Position numbers and translations under genes: made by a program. Shown piece after piece: positions 15,236-24,117 of a stretch of 52,602 bases of DNA. Source of the stretch: RGIG2206 sp045577615 (GTDB lineage Bacteria; Bacillota; Clostridia; Oscillospirales; Acutalibacteraceae). Under the pieces are notes generated by a model that did no database searches, was not told the DNA's origin, and saw nothing but the letters and a program-made list of their open reading frames with translations. Position 1 is the stretch's first letter, and each line of letters begins with the position of its first letter. Location of the stretch: positions 1 to 52,602 of the forward strand of contig JAZNIT010000055.1 of the NCBI GenBank assembly GCA_045577615.1. The letters are read 5' to 3'.

Positions 15236-18200
15236 ACCAACCGAACAGCAACAAAAAGCCCTTGATGCCAAGGGAGCAGTGCTTGTATCTGCCGCTGCAG
15301 GCTCGGGCAAAACTGCGGTGCTTGCCAACCGCGTGTTTGAGCGTGTTACCAACTCTCAAGATCCCATTGATATAACTGATATGCTCATTGTTACTTTTAC
15401 CAATGCAGCTGCAAGTGAGATGCGTGAGCGCATATACACCTTGCTTTCGAAAGCATCAAAGGCTAACCCTCAAAATGTTCGCCTGTTAAAGCAAAAAATG
15501 GCGGTGGATAACGCGGCTATTTGCACTATGGACAGCTTTTGTATCGATTTGATTCGGGAAAACTTTGTTGATGCAGGAGTAGAGCCCGATTTTAAAATTA
15601 TGTCGGGTGAGCAAGAAACCGTGATGATGAACGAGGCTGTAACTGCAGCCTATGCAACTCTTGCAAGCGAAAGCTTTGAGGATTTCTCAAATCTGCTTAT
15701 TGCAATGAATTGCGAAACGGTCGATACCAACGCCAAGGATTCTGTGCTTAAAATTTACAAGCACATCTGCTCCTTGCCGATGCCCGACCGCTGGCTTGAC
15801 ACCGTTTGCAGAATGTATGACCAATGCAATACCTTCGGTGTGCCTTTTTGGCTTGATGATGTTTGTGCCAATTTAAAAATGGCATCGGAGCATTATGTTG
15901 ATTTGCTTCATAACGCACAGGAATTGTTGACTCTTAATGCAACGGTTGCTTCTAACTATGCACCTATTGTAGAGGGCCTTATCTCTCTGTTTAAGGATTT
16001 GATTAAAGCTGCCGACAAAAAGGATTATCAAGAGATATATACTGCTCTTAAATTCCGCAACCTTGATAAAATCGGCAGAGCGAGCAAGGATAGTGACCCT
16101 ATCATTAAGGATAAGGTCAAAGCAATGGTGGATGCTGCCCGTGGCGAGCTTGCAAAGCTTGACGTGTTTTTTTGCTACGACTATGCCGAAACGCTTGAGG
16201 ATATAAAGACTGCAGGCAAATATGTCAACACCTTGGCTCGTCTTGTGCGCATTTTTCGCGAAAAATATGATGCACTCAAAGCCGAGCGCAAATATATGAC
16301 ATTTTCTGATATAGAGCTTGCCGCTCTTAATCTTTTGTGTGAGGATAAGAATGGTGAGCTGGTGGTCAAGCCCTCTGCTTTAGAACTTACAACCAAATAT
16401 AAAGAGGTAATGGTAGACGAATATCAGGATACCAACGATCTTCAAAACTCAATATTCAGCGCGCTTTCTGACGGTGGCAAAAATCTTTTTTTGGTTGGTG
16501 ACGTTAAACAAAGTATATATCGTTTCCGTCACGCCAATCCCATGAACTTCATCAATATGCGCGACAGTTTCCCTGATTATGACGCAGAGCAATATCCTGC
16601 CAAGATTATTCTCAGCGGCAACTTCAGAAGTCGTCCCCAGATATGCAACTTTGTAAACTACTTTTTTGATTCTCTTATGACCCGTGAGGCGGCACAGATT
16701 GACTATTTAAGGTCTGATTGGCTTGATCCCATTGCAGAAGGACTGCCTGACAACGAGTATTGCGGGGCAGAGGTTCATCTTATTGACGGTGGCGATATAA
16801 ATGCTGAGTCAATGCACATTGCCCACTACGTTAAGCAGTGTGTTAAAAATAAAATACAGGTTACTGACGGCAAGAGCTTACGAGATGTCAGGTACAGCGA
16901 CTTTTTGATTCTTTTGCGCTCTTATAAGAGAAACAGCATTGCCGTGGTAAATGCTTTAAAAGCAGAGGGAGTACCGGTGATTGCCGAACTTAAATCGGAC
17001 TTTTTCGGTCGCCCCGAAATAATGATTATTATGTCTCTGCTTCAGGCGATTGACAATCCGCTTAAGGATATTCCGTTGCTTTCTGCAATGATGTCAACCC
17101 TTTTCGGGTTCACTGCCGACGAGCTAGCACAAATGAGAATCGGCAACCGCAAAGAGGGTTTGTACACATCCCTTTTGAAGTATGCCGACAAGAACGAAAA
17201 AGCAGCAAAATTTGTACAAACCATCTCTAAATACCGTTCATGGGCTGCAACTCTTCCTGCCGACAGACTTATAACCAAAATTTACGACGATACCGGTATG
17301 CTGGCTGTTGCCAGAGCAATGGATGACGGCGCTTCACGACGGGCAAATATGCTTCTTTTGGCCGAACTTGCCGCATCTTATGAGCAAAACGGATACAAGG
17401 GCCTTACTGCATTTTTACGATATGCCGACAAGGTGTCGAACAGCGCCACCGATATGGCAGGCGGCAACGCTCCCGATAATGAGGATGCCGTGCGTGTAAT
17501 GACAGTGCATAAATCCAAGGGCTTGCAGGCTCCCGTGTGTATCGTAGCAGGGCTTGAATCATCCTTTAATTTTATGGATGCCCGTTCAGGTCTTGTAATG
17601 CACGAGCAGGGAGGAATTGGTATGCGTATGTGCGACAGTCAAATGGCTGTAAGATACGATACCTTTGCACGTAAGGCAATCGGCGTTATGGAGCAAAAGG
17701 CTACCGTTGCCGAAGAAATGCGGCTGTTATATGTTGCTATGACTCGCGCACAGGATAAGCTTGTGCTTGTTTCTGCTGAAGAAAATCTTGCAAGAAGTGT
17801 TGCTTGTGTTGCTTCAAACATAATCAAAAAGATTGACACGTCTTCATTAGATGCCTTCAGCGTGCAAAAAATGAGCAGTTCTGCCGATTGGCTTTATGCC
17901 AATTTACTTATGCATCCCGACGGGGAAGCGTTGAGAGAACTCGCCGATGTACAAATTCCCGTTTGCGATACCTGCGGCTCATCAATTAAACTGAAAATTG
18001 CAAATGCAAGTGAGGTTGCAAATTCTCAGAACGAAGTTGTAACAGAGGAAGCCTCGATTGATTTGTCTGCACAGCTTGATTATGTATATCCTTATGAGAA
18101 CCTGCTTAATATTCAGTCAAAATATTCAGTTTCCGAATTAGCGAAAACCGTAAGAAATGATGCCTATATTTGTTCTGCTCGCCCTGCGTTTTTAAATAAC

Positions 18201-18713
18201 GACGGAATGACACCTGCAGAGCGCGGCACCGCTACTCACCGATTTATGTGCTACGCCGATTATGAGAGGGCTCAGCAGGATATAGGTGCAGAGGCTCAAC
18301 TGCTTGTTAAGCAAGGCAAACTTACCCAGGCACAAGCCGAGGTTATAGATACCGAGGCGGTAGCTCATTTCTTTAGCAGCGATTTGTTTGCCGCTATGCA
18401 GCAAGCAAAAAAGGTAATGAGAGAGAGTCGATTTATCTTTGAGGTGCCTGCGAGGGAAGTTGACGGTTCGTGCGACAGTGACGAAATGATTGTTTTGCAG
18501 GGCGTTGCCGACTGCGTAATCTTTGATGAGGATTCTTTGACCGTGGTCGATTTTAAAACCGATCGCAATGTTACCGAGGAAGAACTTGTTCAAAGGTATA
18601 CACGTCAGCTGCATCTCTATGCCCGTGCATTTTCAGGCAACTACAAACTGGCTGTGAAAGAATGTCTTATCTATTCTTTTTGGCTTAAAAAAGTAGTTAA
18701 AATACCGATTTAG
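15222..18713 (+). CDS. addA: ATP-dependent helicase/nuclease subunit A
   Basis: AddA (1163 residues; Bacillus ~1230), the 3'-5' superfamily 1 helicase and nuclease that processes DNA ends for RecA loading. Motifs: TEQQQKAL Q-motif, Walker A SAAAGSGKTA (about 24-33), Walker B VDEYQDTN near 397, QSIYRFRHANP motif III, VMTVHKSKGLQAPV motif V, LLYVAMTRAQDKL motif VI near 836, and the nuclease active site VVDFKTDR near 1107. ATG 15222 follows AAGGGTGAG inside the end of addB. Confidence 0.97.
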   Translation: MAQFKPTEQQQKALDAKGAVLVSAAAGSGKTAVLANRVFERVTNSQDPIDITDMLIVTFTNAAASEMRERIYTLLSKASKANPQNVRLLKQKMAVDNAAICTMDSFCIDLIRENFVDAGVEPDFKIMSGEQETVMMNEAVTAAYATLASESFEDFSNLLIAMNCETVDTNAKDSVLKIYKHICSLPMPDRWLDTVCRMYDQCNTFGVPFWLDDVCANLKMASEHYVDLLHNAQELLTLNATVASNYAPIVEGLISLFKDLIKAADKKDYQEIYTALKFRNLDKIGRASKDSDPIIKDKVKAMVDAARGELAKLDVFFCYDYAETLEDIKTAGKYVNTLARLVRIFREKYDALKAERKYMTFSDIELAALNLLCEDKNGELVVKPSALELTTKYKEVMVDEYQDTNDLQNSIFSALSDGGKNLFLVGDVKQSIYRFRHANPMNFINMRDSFPDYDAEQYPAKIILSGNFRSRPQICNFVNYFFDSLMTREAAQIDYLRSDWLDPIAEGLPDNEYCGAEVHLIDGGDINAESMHIAHYVKQCVKNKIQVTDGKSLRDVRYSDFLILLRSYKRNSIAVVNALKAEGVPVIAELKSDFFGRPEIMIIMSLLQAIDNPLKDIPLLSAMMSTLFGFTADELAQMRIGNRKEGLYTSLLKYADKNEKAAKFVQTISKYRSWAATLPADRLITKIYDDTGMLAVARAMDDGASRRANMLLLAELAASYEQNGYKGLTAFLRYADKVSNSATDMAGGNAPDNEDAVRVMTVHKSKGLQAPVCIVAGLESSFNFMDARSGLVMHEQGGIGMRMCDSQMAVRYDTFARKAIGVMEQKATVAEEMRLLYVAMTRAQDKLVLVSAEENLARSVACVASNIIKKIDTSSLDAFSVQKMSSSADWLYANLLMHPDGEALRELADVQIPVCDTCGSSIKLKIANASEVANSQNEVVTEEASIDLSAQLDYVYPYENLLNIQSKYSVSELAKTVRNDAYICSARPAFLNNDGMTPAERGTATHRFMCYADYERAQQDIGAEAQLLVKQGKLTQAQAEVIDTEAVAHFFSSDLFAAMQQAKKVMRESRFIFEVPAREVDGSCDSDEMIVLQGVADCVIFDEDSLTVVDFKTDRNVTEEELVQRYTRQLHLYARAFSGNYKLAVKECLIYSFWLKKVVKIPI

Positions 18714-18744
18714 TAAGATTTTTTAAAAAAATTAAAAAAACCTC

Positions 18745-18773
18745 TTGCAATTATCTATCTGATGTGGTATCAT
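18745..18773 (+). promoter_or_regulatory. rpmE promoter
   Basis: TTGCAA (18745-18750), 17 bp, TATCAT (18768-18773). The ATG follows about 40 bp later. Confidence 0.8.
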
Positions 18774-18813
18774 TCTTTCGTTAATGTGAAAATATGAGAA
18801 AGAGGTGACTACG

Positions 18814-19017
18814 ATGAAAGAGGGAATCCATCCCAAGTATGAGAAGGTTGTTGTAAGATGTGCCTGCGGCGCCGAGTTTGAAACCCGCTCCACTAAAGAG
18901 GGCATCCGTCTCGATATTTGCTCGAACTGCCATCCTTTCTTTACCGGTAAGCAGAAGCTGGTTGATACCGGTGGACGAGTAGACAGATTCAAAAAGCGTC
19001 AAAATCTCGCCGACTGA
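18814..19017 (+). CDS. rpmE: 50S ribosomal protein L31 (zinc-binding type)
   Basis: Complete 67-residue bL31. Starts MKEGIHPKY and contains the zinc-binding CACG ... CSNC pairs, making it the C+ form expected to be replaced by a Cys-free paralogue on zinc starvation. The conserved FTGKQKLVDTGGRVDRF core is intact. ATG 18814 follows AGAGGTGA; the GTG at 18805 lies within that site. Monocistronic between its promoter and a strong terminator. Confidence 0.97.
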   Translation: MKEGIHPKYEKVVVRCACGAEFETRSTKEGIRLDICSNCHPFFTGKQKLVDTGGRVDRFKKRQNLAD

Positions 19018-19038
19018 TTTGTATAACAGTTCAAGGCA

Positions 19039-19072
19039 GTTCCGCAGCCATCACGGTTGCGGAACTTTTTTT
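19039..19072 (+). terminator. rpmE terminator
   Basis: An 11-bp stem (19039-19049 with 19055-19065, one G-T pair), 5-nt loop, then seven T. Confidence 0.9.
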
Positions 19073-19098
19073 ACCCAAAAAGCATAGGAGGCAAAACA

Positions 19099-19731
19099 GT
19101 GGAACTTAAAAGCTATTACACCGTGCGTGAGTACGGTGTGGATGAGTATGTAGAAAAGCGCTCAAGATTTATCTGTGCGGCAACTCCTGTCAAAAGCGAA
19201 GAGGAAGCGATTGAGTTTATCAACTCTCGCCGCTCACAGTATTGGGATGCGACCCACAACGTTTATGCCTACTCTTTGCGCGAGGGCAACGTGCGGCGCT
19301 ACTCCGACGATTCAGAGCCTCAGGGTACGGCAGGTATTCCAACCCTTGATGCATTGGTTAAGTCCGAAATCACTGACGTGTGTGTGGTTACTACTCGATA
19401 TTTCGGCGGCATTCTTCTTGGCGGCGGTGGGTTGGTAAGAGCCTACTCTCACAGTGCTACTGTTGCACTTAAGGCGGCAGGTACGGTTAAAATGGTGCCT
19501 GTCTACGATTGCTCTATTAAATGTGACTATCATATGTACGGCAAGCTTAATGCAATGCTCGCTTCAAATGGCGCTATGGAAATCAATCCTGTTTTTACCG
19601 ATGGGGTAGAGCTGTTGTTTTGCGTTTCCTTTGATGATTATGGTTCTCTTTACAGTGCGGTAATTGATACATCAAACGGAAAATGCAGTGTCGAAAAACT
19701 ACTCGAAAGATATAAAGAACAAAATTTATAA
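19099..19731 (+). CDS. yigZ: YigZ/IMPACT family protein
   Basis: A 210-residue member of the YigZ/UPF0029 family. The N-terminal IMPACT domain shows KRSRFICAATPV, TH(N)VYAYSLR, SDDSEPQGTAG and TTRYFGGILLGGGGLVRAYS; the C-terminal ~70 residues form the ferredoxin-like DUF1949 domain. The family is linked to translation regulation and is broadly conserved without a defined enzymatic role. GTG 19099 follows AGGAGG by 7 nt; the longer frame from 19057 would begin within the rpmE terminator. Confidence 0.92.
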   Translation: MELKSYYTVREYGVDEYVEKRSRFICAATPVKSEEEAIEFINSRRSQYWDATHNVYAYSLREGNVRRYSDDSEPQGTAGIPTLDALVKSEITDVCVVTTRYFGGILLGGGGLVRAYSHSATVALKAAGTVKMVPVYDCSIKCDYHMYGKLNAMLASNGAMEINPVFTDGVELLFCVSFDDYGSLYSAVIDTSNGKCSVEKLLERYKEQNL

Positions 19732-19752
19732 AAAAATAAAGTGAATTATAAT
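19725..19752 (+). promoter_or_regulatory. Possible dgt-dnaG-rpoD promoter
   Basis: Perfect TATAAT (19747-19752) with TTTATA 16 bp upstream (19725-19730). The -35 is weak and overlaps the end of yigZ. Confidence 0.45.
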
Positions 19753-19803
19753 CTTTTGTCGAATAATAATTATAGAAGATAAAAAACGAGAGGGGTGTCG
19801 GTT

Positions 19804-20802
19804 ATGAGTTCCGTCCGTGAAAGGATAGAGGCCGCAGAGCATATGATTTTGTGCGACAAAGCCGCCTTTGCCGATCAATCAAAGGGTCGTTCCGTTGAAG
19901 AGGAGCCTTGTGATTTGCGCACCTGCTATCAGCGTGACCGCGACAGAATCATTCATAGCAAGGCGTTCCGTCGCCTGAAGCATAAAACCCAGGTTTTTCT
20001 TTCGCCCGAGGGTGACCATTACCGTACTCGTTTAACCCATACTCTTGAGGTTTCACAGATTGCCCGCACCATTGCACGCGCCTTGGCTCTTAATGAAGAT
20101 TTGACCGAGGCGGTAGCGCTTGGTCACGATTTAGGCCATACCCCCTTTGGTCATGCGGGTGAGCGCGCTCTTAATGAATGCTCCGAAACGGGCTTCCGCC
20201 ATTTTGAGCAAAGTGTTCGCGTGGTTGACCGCATTGAAAAGGATGGTGAGGGCTTAAACCTTACCTTCGAGGTGCTTAACGGCATTGAGCGTCATACCAA
20301 TGGTGAGCAAGCGGTTACTCTTGAGGGCCGCATCGTTCGTATGGCTGACCGCATTGCCTACATAAATCACGATATTGATGACGCTGTTCGCGCAGGTATA
20401 CTGAGCGAAAACGACATTCCTCTTGATATAAGGCAAAAGCTTGGCTTTTCAAAAAGCGAGCGAATCGATACTCTCGTTAATTCGGTCATACGTGCCAGCG
20501 GTGATGATATTTTAATGGAACCCGATTTTTTCGAAAAGTACGATAAGTTGCACAAGTTCCTTTTTGACAGCGTATATACCAATCCGGTAGCCAAAAGCGA
20601 AGAGTATAAGGTAGGGGATATGATCAAGTGGCTGTTTAGCTACTATGTTCGCAACTCCAACAAGCTGCCTGCCGAATACAACGCAATCCGCGAGCGCGAG
20701 GGTGTAGAGCGTGCAGCTATTGACCATATCGCCGGTATGACCGACCGATATGCAACCTTAACCTTTACCAATTTGTTTGTTCCCCACGGCTGGGAATATT
20801 AA
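19804..20802 (+). CDS. dgt: Deoxyguanosinetriphosphate triphosphohydrolase
   Basis: HD-domain dNTPase of 332 residues that hydrolyses dGTP (or other dNTPs) to the nucleoside and triphosphate. The metal-binding HD residues are visible in RTRLTHTLEVSQIAR and in GHDLGHTPFGHAGE; DRDRIIHSKAFRRLKHKTQVF is the family N-terminal signature. The length is that of the short form common in Firmicutes. ATG 19804 lies 8 nt from GAGAGGGG. It heads the dgt-dnaG-rpoD cluster, an arrangement common in Clostridia. Confidence 0.94.
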   Translation: MSSVRERIEAAEHMILCDKAAFADQSKGRSVEEEPCDLRTCYQRDRDRIIHSKAFRRLKHKTQVFLSPEGDHYRTRLTHTLEVSQIARTIARALALNEDLTEAVALGHDLGHTPFGHAGERALNECSETGFRHFEQSVRVVDRIEKDGEGLNLTFEVLNGIERHTNGEQAVTLEGRIVRMADRIAYINHDIDDAVRAGILSENDIPLDIRQKLGFSKSERIDTLVNSVIRASGDDILMEPDFFEKYDKLHKFLFDSVYTNPVAKSEEYKVGDMIKWLFSYYVRNSNKLPAEYNAIREREGVERAAIDHIAGMTDRYATLTFTNLFVPHGWEY

Positions 20803-20830
20803 ACTTAAAACCTGAAAGGTGGTGAAACAT

Positions 20831-22603
20831 ATGCGTCTTAACGAATCTTTTTTATCGGAAGTCTCTGCAAGAAACGATGTTGAATCAATAATATCGCAGT
20901 ATGTTTCACTGCGCCGCAGAGGTAATACACTTGTAGGCCTTTGTCCCTTCCATAATGAAAAGACAGGTTCTTTCGTTGTCTATACCCAAACCAACTCATT
21001 TTATTGCTTTGGTTGTGGTGCAGGCGGTGACGTTATAAACTTTACCATGCGAATCGAAAATCTCGATTATATGGAGGCTGTTCGCACCCTTGCCGACCGA
21101 GCAGGTCTGCAAATGCCTACCGACGGTTATGACGATTCTATGCAAAAACTTCGCCTTAAGCTGTACGAGGTTAACCGTGCCGCCGCAAGGTTTTATCACA
21201 GCAAGCTTTTCGATAAGGTTGATACAAGAGGACTTGATTATTTTACTCAAAACCGACAGCTGTCGGTTGCAACCATCCGTCATTTTGGACTTGGATATTC
21301 TCCCGATTCGTGGGATGCCCTTTATCAGCATTTGCGTAGAGAGGGCTTTTCAGACGATTTGATGGTTCAAGCCAATTTGGTTGTAGCTCGCAAAAACGGT
21401 AACGGATATATTGACCGATTTAAGCGCCGTATAATGTATCCCATTATCGATTTAAGAGGCAATGTAATAGCCTTCGGTGCAAGAAAATTGCCTGATGATG
21501 AATCTTCAGCCAAGTATCTTAATACGTCTGATACTTTGGTTTATAAAAAGACCAACAACGTCTTTGCTCTTAACTTTGCCAAAAACTCCAAACGCAAGGG
21601 TCTGATTCTTTGCGAGGGTTATATGGACGTTATTGCAATGCACCAGGCAGGCTTTGATAATGCCATTGCCGCTTGCGGCACAGCATTTACCGATGAGCAA
21701 GCCAAACTGCTTTCTCGCTACGCCGACGAAATTGTGGTAACGATGGATGCCGATGCAGCAGGTGAAAAATCAACCAACCGTACCATCGATATTTTAAGTA
21801 AAACAGGTATGAGTGTGCGTGTCGTTCGCTTGCCTGACGGCAAAGACCCCGATGAGTTTATACGCAAGCACGGGGCTGCAATATTCTCTAATTTGATAGA
21901 CGACGCAGGCAATGATATTGAGTACAAGCTTAAAAGTGAAGAAAACAAGCACAACCTTGCATCCGACAATGGCAAGCTTGAATATTTGCGTGGCGCTGCG
22001 TCGATACTCTCGAAGGTGGACGACCCCATTGCACGCGAGTTATACTTAAGCCGAGTGGCTGAAAAGTTTGACATCCCTGTGCAGGTTTTCCGTCAGTCGG
22101 TATCACAAGCGGTGAAAAGCCGCGTTCGTGCAGAAGAGAAGCGAGTAACCTCAAAAATTGTCAGTGGACAAGCCGAGGTTAAATCGGCAAATCCTGAAAA
22201 ACGACTTCGCCGCCGCGCCTGCATCGCTGAAGAAACAGTGCTCAGCGTGCTGTACAACCATCCTGAACTTTACAAAGGCACGGGATTAACGGCTGACGAT
22301 TTTGTTACCGATTTTAACCGCCGCGTGTTTGTGCGAATGGTTGAGATAATCGAATCGGGTGTTCAACCCGAATTCAGCCGTTTCAGCGGCAATTTTGCCC
22401 CCGATGAAATGGGCGAAATGGTTATGATGTTTAACCGTCGCGTCGGTGGGGATGTAGCCGCAAAAGAGCTGCGTGACAGTATCACTGTTATGCAGGATGA
22501 AAAGTCCAAAACCGCCTTGCAGAATCCGTCAGAAATGACCGATGATGAATGGGCGGCCAATATAAAAAGAATGGGTAAACTAAAGAATGGAGAGCAGAAA
22601 TGA
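20831..22603 (+). CDS. dnaG: DNA primase
   Basis: DnaG (590 residues) synthesises RNA primers at the replication fork. The N-terminal CHC2 zinc ribbon appears as CPFHNEKTGSF ... FYCFGCGAGG (about residues 38-63); the Toprim core has LCEGYMDV near 257 and MDADAAGEK near 304; the C-terminal helicase-binding region ends the protein. ATG 20831 lies 9 nt after AAAGGTGG; the GTG codons at 20819 and 20822 overlap that site. It overlaps rpoD by 4 bp (ATGA). Confidence 0.97.
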   Translation: MRLNESFLSEVSARNDVESIISQYVSLRRRGNTLVGLCPFHNEKTGSFVVYTQTNSFYCFGCGAGGDVINFTMRIENLDYMEAVRTLADRAGLQMPTDGYDDSMQKLRLKLYEVNRAAARFYHSKLFDKVDTRGLDYFTQNRQLSVATIRHFGLGYSPDSWDALYQHLRREGFSDDLMVQANLVVARKNGNGYIDRFKRRIMYPIIDLRGNVIAFGARKLPDDESSAKYLNTSDTLVYKKTNNVFALNFAKNSKRKGLILCEGYMDVIAMHQAGFDNAIAACGTAFTDEQAKLLSRYADEIVVTMDADAAGEKSTNRTIDILSKTGMSVRVVRLPDGKDPDEFIRKHGAAIFSNLIDDAGNDIEYKLKSEENKHNLASDNGKLEYLRGAASILSKVDDPIARELYLSRVAEKFDIPVQVFRQSVSQAVKSRVRAEEKRVTSKIVSGQAEVKSANPEKRLRRRACIAEETVLSVLYNHPELYKGTGLTADDFVTDFNRRVFVRMVEIIESGVQPEFSRFSGNFAPDEMGEMVMMFNRRVGGDVAAKELRDSITVMQDEKSKTALQNPSEMTDDEWAANIKRMGKLKNGEQK

Positions 22604-23631
22604 TGAAAGATGATTTGACTTACGGCAAAGGTGAAGAGTTTGATATCGACAAGGCAAGCGCACAGCTGGGCATCAACGAATTGGACGACGATTCACCCGT
22701 ATTGGATTTAGATATTGATGTTATGGCAGATGAGCCTACTGCAGAAGACCTTGAAATGGAAGAGGCTGAAGCAGAAGATTTAGAGGATGCCCTTAACATT
22801 GACAGCGTGTCGCTTGACGACCCGGTTAAGCTTTATCTTAAAGAGATTGGCCGTGTGCCTCTCCTTTCACCCGATGAAGAGGTTGATTTGGCAACTCGCA
22901 TCATTGACGGCGACGAAAATGCCAAAAAGCGCCTTACCGAGGCTAACCTTCGCCTTGTTGTCAGCATCGCAAAGCGTTACGTTGGCAGAGGTATGCACTT
23001 CCTCGACCTTATTCAAGAGGGCAACGTAGGCCTTATTAAAGCAGTTGAAAAGTTTGACCACACTAAGGGCTTTAAGTTCTCAACCTATGCAACATGGTGG
23101 ATTCGTCAGGCCATAACCCGTGCAATTGCCGATCAGGCCCGTACTATCCGAATTCCCGTTCATATGGTTGAAACCATCAACCGCCTTAAGAAGGTGCAAA
23201 GCCAGCTTTTGCACGAAAACGGCAGTGAACCCTCTGAAGAGCAAATCGCTCAGGCTATGGATTTGCCCGTTGAGCGCGTTCGCGAAATTATGCGCGTGGC
23301 TCAAGAAACCGTATCTATGGAAACTCCTATCGGCCCCGAAGAGGATAGCCGTTTGATGGACTTCATCCGCGATGAGGACGCACTTGCTCCCGATGATGCT
23401 GCCCTTAAGACTATAACCAACGAGGACATAGACAATGTTCTTAAAACCTTGACTCCCCGTGAAGAGCAGGTTATCCGTTTGCGCTTTGGCTTGGTTGATG
23501 GCCGCTGCCATACCCTTGAGCAGGTAGGCGAGCAGTTCCAGGTCACCCGCGAGCGTATCCGTCAGATTGAGGCGAAGGCACTTCGCAAGCTTCGTCATCC
23601 TGTTCGCAGCAGCAAGTTCAGAGATAAATAA
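22600..23631 (+). CDS. rpoD: RNA polymerase primary sigma factor SigA/RpoD
   Basis: Vegetative sigma-70 of 343 residues. After an acidic N-terminal tail (about 1-65, shorter region 1.1) come region 1.2 (DPVKLYLKEIGRVPLLS), region 2 (NLRLVVSIAKRYVGRGMHFLDL, then YATWWIRQAITRAI), region 3 and region 4.2 (TLEQVGEQFQVTRERIRQIEAKALRKLRHP). It recognises the TTGACA/TATAAT promoters listed here. The first ATG overlaps the dnaG stop; a second ATG follows immediately and either could be used. It is followed by a hairpin. Confidence 0.97.
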   Translation: MMKDDLTYGKGEEFDIDKASAQLGINELDDDSPVLDLDIDVMADEPTAEDLEMEEAEAEDLEDALNIDSVSLDDPVKLYLKEIGRVPLLSPDEEVDLATRIIDGDENAKKRLTEANLRLVVSIAKRYVGRGMHFLDLIQEGNVGLIKAVEKFDHTKGFKFSTYATWWIRQAITRAIADQARTIRIPVHMVETINRLKKVQSQLLHENGSEPSEEQIAQAMDLPVERVREIMRVAQETVSMETPIGPEEDSRLMDFIRDEDALAPDDAALKTITNEDIDNVLKTLTPREEQVIRLRFGLVDGRCHTLEQVGEQFQVTRERIRQIEAKALRKLRHPVRSSKFRDK

Positions 23632-23638
23632 TAATGCA

Positions 23639-23673
23639 AAATCCCTTCCGCATATAATATGTGGGAGGGATTT
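23639..23673 (+). terminator. Stem-loop after rpoD with the ymxH ribosome-binding site in its 3' arm
   Basis: An 11-bp stem (23639-23649 with 23663-23673, one G-T pair) that can extend into the AT-rich loop. Followed by GTTT, so a weak terminator. The GGGAGGGA of the 3' arm is the Shine-Dalgarno of the next gene at 23678. CATATAAT in the loop (23651-23658) resembles a mother-cell sigma (SigE/K) -10, without a clear -35. Confidence 0.6.
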
Positions 23674-23677
23674 GTTT

Positions 23678-23959
23678 ATGATATGCAGCATTCTTGATTT
23701 AAAGCATAAAGAGGTGGTGTGTGTTAGGGATGGCAGTCTGTTGGGTCCGGTGAGCGATATAGAATTTGACACCGAAACGGCTAAAATTCAATCTATTATA
23801 GTATATGGAAGGCCTCGCTTTTTCGGCATAATGGGGCGAGATGACGACCTGATAATATCCTGGAACGATATCGAAGTAATAGGAGAGGATACCGTTTTAG
23901 TCAACTGCACCCACATTCCACACCGCAACAAAGGGATATTTGCATCAAAAACAAGATAA
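23678..23959 (+). CDS. PRC-barrel protein, YlmC/YmxH sporulation family
   Basis: A small 93-residue PRC-barrel protein. Features: MICSILDLKHKEVVCVRDG opening, GPVSDIEFD, IVYGRPRFFG and ISWNDIEVIGEDTVLV, the pattern of YlmC/YmxH proteins, which in spore-formers are associated with sporulation, although their molecular function is undefined. ATG 23678 is 7 nt from GGGAGGGA; an upstream in-frame start at 23567 would lie inside rpoD. It precedes the rpsB promoter. Confidence 0.85.
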   Translation: MICSILDLKHKEVVCVRDGSLLGPVSDIEFDTETAKIQSIIVYGRPRFFGIMGRDDDLIISWNDIEVIGEDTVLVNCTHIPHRNKGIFASKTR

Positions 23960-23976
23960 AAAATATAAAAAAAGAC

Positions 23977-24005
23977 TTGCAAAATAAAAACGGTTGTGAT
24001 ATAAT
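23977..24005 (+). promoter_or_regulatory. rpsB-tsf promoter
   Basis: TTGCAA (23977-23982), 17 bp, perfect TATAAT (24000-24005). Confidence 0.88.
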
Positions 24006-24117
24006 CCTTTGGTGACATAATACACACGCTGTGGGACTGTGCCCCGGTGCCGATGCTTTTTCGGTGGGCGTACGGGCTGACTACGGCGGAGGAAAAACTA
24101 AAAGGAGGATATTTGTC
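24006..24117 (+). promoter_or_regulatory. Structured rpsB 5' leader, candidate ribosomal-protein autoregulatory RNA
   Basis: The ~105-nt leader can form a two-level hairpin: outer GCCC (24041-24044) with GGGC (24066-24069) and inner CCGA (24050-24053) with TCGG (24061-24064), plus smaller stems. Ribosomal protein S2 is known to repress its own operon in other bacteria; a similar role here is inference. Confidence 0.4.

Noticed and set aside
19057..19098. Longer yigZ frame starting at 19057
   Set aside because: It would begin inside the rpmE terminator stem; GTG 19099 has AGGAGG at 7 nt.
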